This document shows, one piece after another, positions 54,773 through 64,000 of a DNA stretch of 64,000 nucleotides. Origin of the DNA: Siderastrea siderea (Eukaryota; Cnidaria; Anthozoa; Scleractinia; Rhizangiidae). The stretch spans positions 44,550,069 to 44,614,068 of the forward strand of contig OZ034975.1 in NCBI GenBank assembly GCA_964030785.1. Reading direction: 5' to 3'. The position numbers were made by a program, and so were the translations under genes. The notes beneath the pieces were generated by a model. That model searched no databases. It was not told the origin of the DNA and saw nothing but the letters and a program-made list of their open reading frames with translations. Within the stretch, counting starts at the first letter, position 1, and every line of letters starts with the position of its first letter.

Positions 54773-57700
54773 ATGGAGTCCGAGTGTAAACAGGGTCAGG
54801 AGGAGTGTGTAGCAACAACCTTCCCGAACGCGACCAAGGCAAGTGAATCTTTTTTCTTGTGGATTTAATCTTGATTTCAATGAAGTATCAGAAGTTGTGC
54901 TGTTACTGATTTAATAAGCTTATATTCTCTAACCTGGTGTTATTTTGAGGTTTGGAGCCGAAATCGAGTAGTTTGTTGTTGTGGTCATAATTATTTTCTG
55001 GGGAGTCTTTCTCCAGCGTACGATTAGCTATCAAAGCTGTCAACGGTGAGATTCATTGGCCGATGTGATTAAATTTTTATAACAGGTAATCTAACTTTTC
55101 GCAGCGTGATGAGAACTCGCATATGACAATGGCGGGTGAAAGAACAGATTACTCAGTCATTGTTGCCATTGTAAACAGTGCCAACGCAAAACTGGGCGGC
55201 GAGTGGCAAATTTCCATGCTGATAAAGTTCAAAGATCACAGCAATCAAATGTACAACGCGTGCGCCATTCTCGCCATAATTTTGCAAGGAAAATACAAAT
55301 TGGGAAAGTCTGGAAACTTTCAGTTAACAAACGCTTTAGCCCCCGATGGTGACAAGCATCTAATTTCTCCTTACAATATCACTTAAAACTTGCATGATGC
55401 AACATACTGAATCAAATTTCAAGCCTCTGAAAAACCAGAAGTCAGGTTCCTTTTTGCAAGACAGCAGTCAGTCTACCAAAAACCGAAACCCCCTGTCATG
55501 ATGTACTGCCTCCAAAACTGGGTAGTGGGGGGGGGGGGGGGGGGGGGGACTTGAGTAGGTTTTGGGTGGGTGTGTGCTGCCTTGACCCCATTTTAGAAGG
55601 ATTTTGCATTCAAAGTGATACCCAGGTCTAGAAATACACAGTTTTGGATACCCCATTCTAGATATTTACTAAATTTCAAGATTACCATCATTGACCACTA
55701 AGACTCATCAATACCTTTTGAATTACTGACACATTAGGCATCCTTTTAACAGGAGAAACTGAGTGAAGAGCTCTTTTATTCTGGAGAGAAAGGAGATGTA
55801 GAGAAGTGTCAAGAACTGATAAATAATGGAGCAGATGTGAACTGGAAAGCAGGCAGAGAATTAGTAAGTGACTTTATAACAAGTTATAAAAATTAACAGC
55901 AAATAATCCCAAAGTAAAGGTTAATTAAGTTACACATGCACAGACCACAGATGGCTCATAATAGCAAATGCATAAGTACTAAGAGTAAAGTGAAAAACAG
56001 TCCTCTGATGGGAGTGATTGCATCCTGGGTAGAATAACATACTCACTTTACTATTTGCTTTTCAAATGCCAAGTGGTTCAGAACTCCACTGATGCAGGCA
56101 GCCAAATCTGGCATGACTGAAGTGTGCAGATTGTATCTGAAACATGGAGCTCTGGTTGATGCATTCACAGTGGTGGGTGTTTTTAATTGCTTATTCCTTG
56201 CAGAAATTGTACGCATTCTCGTACGATTCACTGGCAGTTCTAGATTAAAAAGGGGAATAGAGTTAGTGATGCAAAAGGTCTTTGTTTCTTTTCTGTGGCC
56301 AGGCAAATTTCCTAAGAGCAGACACGTTACATGTAATCTCTTTTTTAAGACCTAAAGACTGAGCTTGCATGCATTTCTTTGTGAGTGCATTTGGGAGTTA
56401 GATGATTTGTCCCCAATATTTATCTATGGTCTGTTTGCAAATCCCACGCTTACTTGGCCCAGGCGGTACTGGTTAAATTTCTGACTGTTACAATTATATG
56501 TGGGGATTAAAATAGGTCAGTAGTTGCCTTAACCATCAGTCTATGCCTTACAGGTAATGTTGATGTTCCCTTTAAATTTTCCTTTGCCAAGTCCTTTAGT
56601 CTCTCACTGGATAAGATACCCAGCATGGTAATATATTGCAACTATATTTATTAAACTGATGATATGATACTTCATTTTTAGAGTCATTTCACAGCATTAA
56701 CCTTAGCAGGCCGCTATGGAAGGAATGAAACCTGTCAGCTGCTGTTATCCAAAGGAGCAAATGTCAACAACCAAACAAAGGTACCAACAACAATGTAAAG
56801 ACTATATAGAATATGCTTTAAATATTTTGAAGAAAAAATGTTTTAATTTACATGTGAATTGTAGTGTTTGAATTTCAAGAATCATGAGACGTAAATATTG
56901 AATGATATTTGTAGGATGGTGAAACTGCGCTGATGTGGGCAGCTGATCATGGTCATCACACTACCTGCAAACTTCTTTTGCAAGCTGGAGCTGAGATTGA
57001 CCTCCAGGACACTGTGAGTTCAAATTTAATTTCCACTTATAACTTATCACCTGATGTCTGTCACTTTCAGTACCTTGTGCAACAAAGGGGCAAGTGCCAT
57101 TGCCATTCTTGGGTCAGTTGGGTGGGGAGAGGGGGGAGGGGGCGGGGAGGAAATCAGCATGAGATTGTATGTTTGCATTATTTTGAATTATAGGAAATAT
57201 GAAACTTTTTTAGCCAATGACGTCACGTTAGTGACATCGTATGGCTACTGTCAGAGCCTAAAAATCAACGATATACTATACATCTGACTGTGATGTCTGT
57301 CTTACGCTCTGAGGCTGGGGGGGATATTCTGTGAGACGGTGGGTGGGGGTGCGCACCGGGACACTGAAACTCTTACCTTATCAGCGGCACATACCCCTAC
57401 AGCTTATACTATGGGAGTACGTCCCCTGGGCTTTGAAGTGTTTTGCATTGGCAAGTCTCGATCAACAGGAACTATTTAATTTTCCTTCAAATGTGCTGTT
57501 TTGTATACTTGAGGTCTGGCAGGATTTTATTCGTACTGTAGTCCTGCGTTTACTTAGCCATGGTACAAACGTCCACAGCAACAAACACATTAAAAATTAT
57601 ACACACGACGGATTGCAAAGTAAAATTGGAAATTGCGTGGCTTGTTGCTAGCTATTCTTAAAACTGAAAAACGTGAATGGAACTAATATTAAATCCAAGG

Positions 57701-60700
57701 TACACTGGTGATCAAGGAATTAGGGTAACATCTTTAGCTTTAGAACCATTATTTACTGTATAATTCAAAGTGGCTTGAACAAATTTGCATGGTTGACAGC
57801 TGCTTGTCATTTGAACTTTCGGAATGTAACACAACGCTTAAAACTTCTCGAACTGAGTGCAAGATTAACAACAACAGATATGTAACAAAGCATTCTAATA
57901 GAGACCTTTTGGACCTACTGGTTTTGTGAGAGCGAGCTGAATTTGAACATTTTCGTACTGTTCGAAGGCAAAGCAAATGAAATTTATTCGGCTGAAGGTT
58001 GAGACCAAAAATAAATATGTGAGCTAAAAATAACTTTGTAATGTGGGAAAGTTACAAATGTAAACATGCTTTGGTCAATTTGTGAAGCAAAAAGGCGAAA
58101 ATTGTTATATATCGACTTGACTACCGGCAAAGCAAGCAACTTCAATCTACAGGGGAAATAAATATAGTTGCAAAACTATTTTAGTCATGTTTATAAACAC
58201 TAGTTTGAACCGATTTCAAAGAAAATTTGTGGATACAAGAAACGTACATTTGATGGCAGACTCCTACGTAGGTGGTTGATTGAACGTCTGAAAACCAACA
58301 AATTTTAAAAACAGAGTAAAGCGAGTCGCGTGTCACACAAATCACGCAAAGGGTCAAAACAGCACCCTATCGAAAGTTGACCATCCATGAGCTCTGAAAT
58401 GTATTGGATATTCACCGGTAGAAGTAAGAAATATTCACCGGTAGAAGTAAGAAATTAAAAGGTTCAACTGCAACTTACGTTTTATTTCTGAAGTAAAATT
58501 GTTAACTTTTCACTGATCTTTGCCTTAATCATGCATGCATTATTTTTCGACAGTGAGTGTTTTTGTCTATGTTGTCTGTGAAGAACAGTGAAATAAAGAG
58601 TTCATTGGTTTCTTTACATCACGTACAGAGAATTTTGATGTCACGTTATAATTAACTGTCACGTAGTCACGCTGCTTGATCATCATACCAGGTTTTATAG
58701 TGGATAACCACAAGATTTTTGGTAGGGACTGGGGAAGGCAGGGCTGAGGGGTTAGAGTTGCCAGAGGTGTAAAAAACCATAGGTTAGCAGGATAAATTTC
58801 ACCATATTCAGAAAAAAAAAAATTATTGGCTCTGCGCGCATCGTGGGCCTATGTTTTGTAAAGGAGTTCCAAGGATTATGAAAAAGGAAAGGCTTTTTTA
58901 TAGCCCTTGAGTGTTATGGGGCATGCGGTGTTGGGGAACACTTGATTGGAGGCGTGAGGAGCTCGTGCAAGGACAATGATACTTAAGGTGATTCCATTCA
59001 ATTGCATTGCGCATCCTTTCTGCGCATCATTTATTGCGTGATTAGCGCGCACACGACCACGTGCACGTTCGGAACTTGATAGGTTTTCTAGGGAAGCTGA
59101 GCTGTTCAGAGAAATAAATGGTCGTTTTCTCCCAAACGACCTCGGTGACCCCACTTTTTTATTCCATTTATTTAAGGAAAATACGACTTTACATGATATA
59201 TTCAAATTTGAAGAATTTTTCATTATTCAATTTTGAAATATTCCGGTTGATTCACTGCTACAGTCAGATTTTAGGCGTTTCACTGGAACAGTGCAGACGC
59301 TCGATTTGCCTATTATTTCAAATTAGTTTCATTGTTATGGCAATTTTAAGACGTTTTACTGTAACATTGTACTTCTATCATAAGAATAACGCTTACATTT
59401 CATTGCCAGTTATAACTTTGTTGAAGTAATGGGTGTCTCTAGTACAAGGATAGGTTTTTTCAATATTGCTGTCTAAAGATAGTAAACTACCTATATACTA
59501 CAGCCCCGTAGCGTGAAATCAGGCACGGTGACCCCCTCTTTTTATTTTATTTTTTTAATGTACTAGGTGTAATTAGTAACTCTGCAAAGTTTCAACAAAT
59601 TCTCATTACAACTTCTTTTTCGATGGAATCACCTTAAGCCCCTGCTACGCAGGCTATTTCTTTTACAATTTTGATGTCAGTGCAACCCTAACCTGCACAG
59701 TAATTTACTATGCAGGTCATATGCATTGGGCGAGAGATTCAGTTCTGTCTTCAAAACTATGAAAAGGCAGGGCAGCAAGTTTTCTTGGTCACAATCAATA
59801 ACAATTATAACAGGTTCAACCATGCCAAATAGGTTAGGGGGGGGGGGGGGGCTGACAAAGGACAACCCCAGGTCCTCCAGGGTAGGGGATAGACATGAAA
59901 TGAAGCCAATGATCACCTCACCCTGTCAAAACCCCTCCCAATCACAGGAACACCTTAAAATAATAAAATATAGAAGTTAAGAAAAATATGAAAAAGGTAT
60001 ATCTGACTCCTATGTTTTCTTTGTTCATTATGATGCCCATAGTATGGCTTCACGGCACTGATTCATGCAGCACGGGGTGGCCACATGGAAACTTGCATTG
60101 TTTTGCTGGAATTTGGAGCAGATGTGATTGCTGTTTCCAAGCTAGGAAACAAGGTATTGTATCAGTACGACTTCTGCAATCTGACAAAAAATAATAAAAT
60201 GCTGTTAATTTCTTCAAAATTGCAGTGCAGTAATGGTATACTTTACTAACAGGTCTGGGATGCAGAGCACTGGGCAAGAATGAACAAACACCATAGCATT
60301 GTAAAGCTGATCCAGGTACACATTTTCTGTCACCCCAGATTCCTCTATCCCGCCCCTTTTCTAGCTGACAACCTTTCTTCTTCTCCCTGCTGTCCCATTT
60401 CGTCATGCAGCCCTCGAAATGAATCTTTCTTTGTCCCTTGCCTCCTTCTTTTGAAACAGATTAGCCATCTTTCCCTTCCCCACCCCTCCTCTCTGAGTGT
60501 ATCTGTTTTATCATTCCCCGCCCCTTGCTCCTCGCCCTCTTCTCTCTAAATGCACCTTCTGTTGATCCTTCATCTCACTCCTCTTTAAATACATCTTTTT
60601 CTCCCCCACCCCTCCTTCTTAATTGCCTTTTTCCACCGCCTCTGTTTTGTGCTCCTTACTCCCATTCCTCTTTAAATACACCCACACCTCTTTCTCCACC

Positions 60701-63700
60701 CTTCTCCCTTCCTTTATCCTCTTCCACCATTATCTTTTTTGAGTGCACCCCTGCATTGAAATGGGCGTGGCCAAAAGACCAACCACCTCTCACTTTTGCG
60801 TTTATAGAGCCACAAAGTTCGTTGTTCTCTTCTCAAAGATGGCTCGGACCCACCCTCCTACGTCACTTTAAACGTGTGCGGTGCTGTTAATGCTGGCAAG
60901 ACAACGCTAATAGGAAAACTCCAATTGTCAGTTCTCCAGCGCCTGCGCAGGCAAGATCAACCGGACACAAGTCAGGATATGGCCTCAAGGACTGCTGGGA
61001 TAGAGGTCGGCATCATAAATATTCCCGGAGCTGGCGAGTTCCGTAAAATGGACATGGCGGGCCACTCTTGGGCCTTCACAACCAATGAGTACTTCATTGG
61101 AAAGAGGACTTCCATATCTTTGGTCCTGTTTGATTTGAGTAAAATGGACAATGAAATCGCGAATGATCTGTTCCACCATTTGGGATCATTGAAAGCACGA
61201 GAGACGAAATGCGGGGTCCTTCGTTATCGTCCTGAGGTGGTACTGGTTGCAACACATGCTGACAAGATGGACACCGATCCACAGCTTCGAGCCAACGCCT
61301 ATTTCAGAACGGCCATGGATAGTTTCCAAGCCTACATGAATTTTTATCCCAAAGTGATGGTGTTGGACTGCACGAACCCGAACAGCAAAGAATTTGATGC
61401 GCTACGTGACTGCCTCAAAGAACTCCGTGGCAAGATAATAAAGGTATGCGCTTCGCTTTCTTTCTCACTTGCTCCCGTCCTCTATGCGCACACTCGCACT
61501 TACTTCGTACCTCTTGCATATCTCTCGCGTGATGTCCTCTTGCTTTGGCGTCAATGCGGTCTACGGTGAAATAAGAACTTTGCTTGTGTCTATATTCGTG
61601 TCGGTTAAGCTTAATTTACAACTTTTGTTTATTAAATGTCACGAACGTTTACAGAGGCGGCTCCTTTTGTTGATGTTTTAATCAGCATCACCTTAGGCTC
61701 GCTTTCTGTCGCTCGCCCAAATCTGCTGTATGCTAGTCCTGATATCTCAGAGATTTGAGGAGCACTGGCTCATTTCCGTTAGCACGACTGGTGATAAAGA
61801 CTAGGGTCACCAGCATTTACTGAAGAGCACTGACGTATAAAGTATGTTATCTTGCTATTGTTTTGACAGAACTCTGAACGTGTACCTCGTTTGTGTGCTC
61901 AGCTATTGCCTCGAATTCGTGCATGGGCAAAAAAGAGGCCCTCGTTTCCTGTGATATCTTGGGACGAGTTTGTCAGAAGAGTAAAAGAATTTAACAAAAC
62001 AGCTGACGAGGATGGAGTTAGAAACGTTGCCTTTTACCTTAATGAGAGTGCAGAGGTAAGACGAAACGTTCGGTTAGGTGTATGTAGTGACTTTCACCTA
62101 CTCAGAAATACTTTATTCATGGAAATCTCTCACCACTAAATCCCTGCTCTTCCGACGATTCGATCTCTGTAATGCATGTTGTACATTACGTATTCTATTT
62201 TCTTCCATATGTACAGTAGTTTCTGTGTCCAATAATCAAGATCCTCGAAAACGCCACCCACCCGCTTTCAAAAGACAGTGTCCAGGCGACTATATAGTCT
62301 TTCGTCTTTCATAAGTATGGCCTGAAGCTTGCTTTACTGAATTGAAAGAAGAGCAAAAAACGCCAAAAGTAATAAAAGCAACAAGTATAACCTAGAGAGA
62401 CGAAATAACTGGTGAAAGATTCAAATTTCCACCAGAATGGCAATTTTGATTTCTGGACTGCCTGTCACTGTCACAACTTGTTGAACTGTAAATCCACTTG
62501 CATCCTTGTAATCCTACAACGTATCCCCAAAATACTTTATCTGCGTTGCTCTTTTGAATCTTTTTATTCAATTTACTTGTATTTTTGGTGGCCTTTATCC
62601 AAATAACATGTAATTGAAATATGCGAAAGTTTGATATTTTGACAGGATACCCTCATACGCAAAAGTGTCAAGAACTCGTGATCTGACCAATTAGGTCATT
62701 ATATCAGAATCTGGTGTCATAGAACGGTGGCGTCAAAAACAGGACTACGAGCTGCAACCCCGTTTCCATACTTATCCTTTAAGGACAATAATTAGTAACT
62801 GTCGTAACACTGCGTGATGTTTGTCATGAATACGAATTCTCTCTTGGTAGATTGTGAACGACACCTCACCTGAGCTTCGTGACAAGGTTGTGCTTGACGT
62901 CAATTGGCTGACGTCTCATATTTTTGGAATTGCCTTGGCACCTGCCAACTTTCCTCGCTCTCTGCGGTCCGACAGAGTCAGTGGCATGGTGGAGAAAAAA
63001 GAGCTTCAAGACACCTTTCCGGAGTGTCCTCTGGACCAGCTTATTGAACTGCTTGTCCGTTTTGAGGTATGTATACCTTGGGATGAGCAGAAGCTCCTCT
63101 GTGAAAACTATCTCTTTCCGAGCCATTTGGAGCAAGATCGATCGAATCTGGATGATGTCTGGCCACAACTTGGGATCAGCGGCAGAAGCCTGTGCGTTGT
63201 TGGTCGCATTTTGGAATGCAAAAACAGGTTGGACACTATTCCATGCAGCTTCTTTCCAAAGTTCCAAATTCGGTTGTTGAGGCGGTTTGGACACAGAAGT
63301 CCAGTTTGGTACGGTGGCATCAAGATTGCAGATGACACGGTGGAGATACTCGTCACGGTTTGCTCGAGTCTTAAAACTGTGAATATCTGCGTTTGGGCGC
63401 CGAAAGGATGTGAAGAGCGTTGCTATACCTCGTTGAAGTTCATCGAAACCTTGAGGGATGGATTACTTGACGAGGTGGCGGGAGGAATCGAGTTTGTTCA
63501 GAAAGCTATGAGCGTTAAGATGCTGCACCAAAAGCGGTTCGAGGGCTACCCCTTGCATGAAGTGGATGAAGCGTTGAGTAAAAATGGCCCTGATGCTAGA
63601 GTTGTCCTTGAAAATTGCGGTGTGAATGAAATGGCGGTAGACGTCAAGTACTGTGGAATCAGGCGATATGCTCACCGTAGTGACCACATAAGTCACATGA

Positions 63701-63826
63701 CGTTGAGGGACAGAAGAGAACTGGCCCAACTGCTGGACACCGATTATGAGTCTAGTCTGAGTTCACTGTCAGAACAGCTAGGGGTGGGATCTGTTCCAGT
63801 GGAGAATGATGACAACGGGCCTTCAG
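54773..63826 (+). CDS. Ankyrin-Roc-COR protein, DAPK1-like without kinase (3' end outside)
   Basis: Exons: 54773-54838, 55753-55863, 56074-56172, 56682-56780, 56915-57013, 60043-60153, 60253-60315, 60808-61443, 61870-62055, 62851-63826. All joins are phase 0; the last ends at TCAG|GTAATT, so the gene continues. The 815 residues visible comprise a 22-residue start (MESECKQGQEEC), about six ankyrin repeats (TPLMQAAKSGMTEVCRLYL style; several exons are exactly 33 codons), a Roc GTPase with P-loop GAVNAGKT, DMAGH and THADK, and a COR-like region (KVVLDVNWLTSHIFG). The end (RDRRELAQLLD, LSEQLGV) resembles the start of the DAPK1 death domain. DAPK1 links ankyrin-Roco-death modules to apoptosis and autophagy, but it has an N-terminal kinase, absent here. 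Intron 1 uses a GC donor (AAG|GCAAGT). Role inferred only. Confidence 0.85.
55105..55386 (+). CDS. Possible alternative short last exon or small separate gene
   Basis: After a good acceptor (CTTTTCGCAG) at 55104 the sequence is open for 93 codons, including MTMAGERTDYSVIVAIVN and FQLTNALAPDGDKHLISP, then stops. It is in frame with the Roco gene's first exon, so splicing 54838 to 55105 would make a 115-residue short product instead of the ankyrin-Roc-COR protein. Alternatively it starts on its own Met at 55123 or 55129. The composition is protein-like but I do not recognise it. Confidence 0.35.
   Translation, partial: RDENSHMTMAGERTDYSVIVAIVNSANAKLGGEWQISMLIKFKDHSNQMYNACAILAIILQGKYKLGKSGNFQLTNALAPDGDKHLISPYNIT
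55527..55548 (+). repeat. Poly-G run of about 22
   Basis: An uninterrupted G run lies in intron 1 of the Roco gene. The nearby words TAGTGGGG and TTGGGTGGGTGTGTGC suggest a repeat-family end. Confidence 0.8.
57014..58982. other. First part of Roco intron 5
   Basis: G-rich run near 57120-57150. A tandem 18-mer (ATATTCACCGGTAGAAGTAAGAA) is repeated near 58409-58455. No ankyrin-like exon is visible here, although the intron is long enough to hide one. Confidence 0.45.
58987..59633. mobile_element. 647-bp MITE in a TTAA site
   Basis: TTAA flanks both ends (58983-58986, 59634-59637) and the termini are inverted copies of GGTGATTCCAT. No ORF of interest. It is distinct from the GAGCGC-ended TTAA element at 22092. 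Confidence 0.75.
60316..60807. other. Pyrimidine-rich Roco intron 7
   Basis: The intron is strongly C/T-rich on the plus strand, with CCTCCTTC and TCTCCCCCACCCCTCC words repeated. A run of ORFs rich in Ser/Pro/Leu across it is compositional. It ends with the acceptor TTTATAG at 60807. Confidence 0.6.
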
Positions 63827-64000
63827 GTAATTTCTCTGAAATGATGACTAAAATGTGCATTCCACGGTTTGATTGATAGTTCCGCCATTATAGGAGTTGA
63901 AGTAAACTGGCAGTTCTAACTTGAATGTGTTTTGTGTCCGTTGGTGTACATGATTGCTTTAGACGCCTCAACATCAGTTCCATTTACTTTCAACTGAGTA
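63827..64000. other. Start of the next Roco intron
   Basis: It begins GTAATTTCTC and stays intron-like to the window end. Reading through gives a stop at 63874, so an unspliced form would end shortly after the exon. Confidence 0.5.

Noticed and set aside
60280..60890. Ser/Pro/Leu-rich ORFs
   Set aside because: Product of the pyrimidine-rich intron 7 of the Roco gene.

Overview
The window looks like nuclear DNA of an animal, most likely an anthozoan cnidarian such as a stony coral. This is inferred from intron-rich animal genes (POLD3, TMEM256, a DAPK1-type Roco GTPase), many short terminal-inverted-repeat elements, tRNA-derived repeats of a kind I associate with coral genomes, and a signal-peptide protein made mostly of aspartate. 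No species can be fixed without a search.

Layout, left part (1-32.8 kb): this is a nest of repeats. A terminal-repeat element (element A, 1-7.1 kb) with a ~115-bp minisatellite is split by a decayed Gypsy/Ty3-type LTR retrotransposon (1970-6483, minus strand). Next comes a tRNA-derived SINE (7112-8859) with a 9-bp target duplication, itself split by a 1.46-kb DNA transposon (7192-8654). That transposon has its own 9-bp duplication and carries the first exons of a RecQ-type helicase and of a CxxC protein, pointing inward. From about 6.8 to 31.3 kb the sequence is one very large imperfect inverted repeat, with a unique centre at 16.24-18.81 kb. Each arm carries one copy of a gene for a secreted, extremely Asp-rich protein: a short, damaged copy at 9566-10129 (minus) and a 664-residue open copy at 27964-29958 (plus). 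The left arm has gained a 1.6-kb palindrome of six tRNA-like units, flanked by 12-bp direct repeats. The right arm has gained a 4.4-kb element in a TTAA site, with ~0.9-kb inverted termini that each encode the same 134-residue ORF. Each arm preserves the empty site for insertions in the other, so the insertions can be dated relative to the duplication. A second copy of the outer element (element B) ends near 32.8 kb.

Right part (32.8-64 kb): this is ordinary genic DNA. POLD3 (DNA polymerase delta subunit 3) lies on the minus strand in 18 exons (46976 to 33132). Their lengths sum to exactly 505 codons plus stop. It starts 101 bp from the divergent TMEM256 gene (47078-51725, 5 exons, 117 aa), so the two probably share a promoter. 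Introns and intergenic DNA hold at least a dozen short inverted-repeat elements, including one built from about 22 GGATCC palindromes. From 54773 to the window end runs a plus-strand gene with ankyrin repeats (largely one 33-residue repeat per exon), then a Roc GTPase domain, a COR-like region and the start of what looks like a death domain. It resembles DAPK1 without the kinase, and its 3' end is outside the window.

The genes do not form an operon or pathway. The functional links I can support are the POLD3/TMEM256 promoter and the pairing of the two Asp-rich genes by inverted duplication. All coordinates were read by eye; repeat borders are usually good to a few tens of bases, exon borders to the base where GT/AG and reading frame agree.
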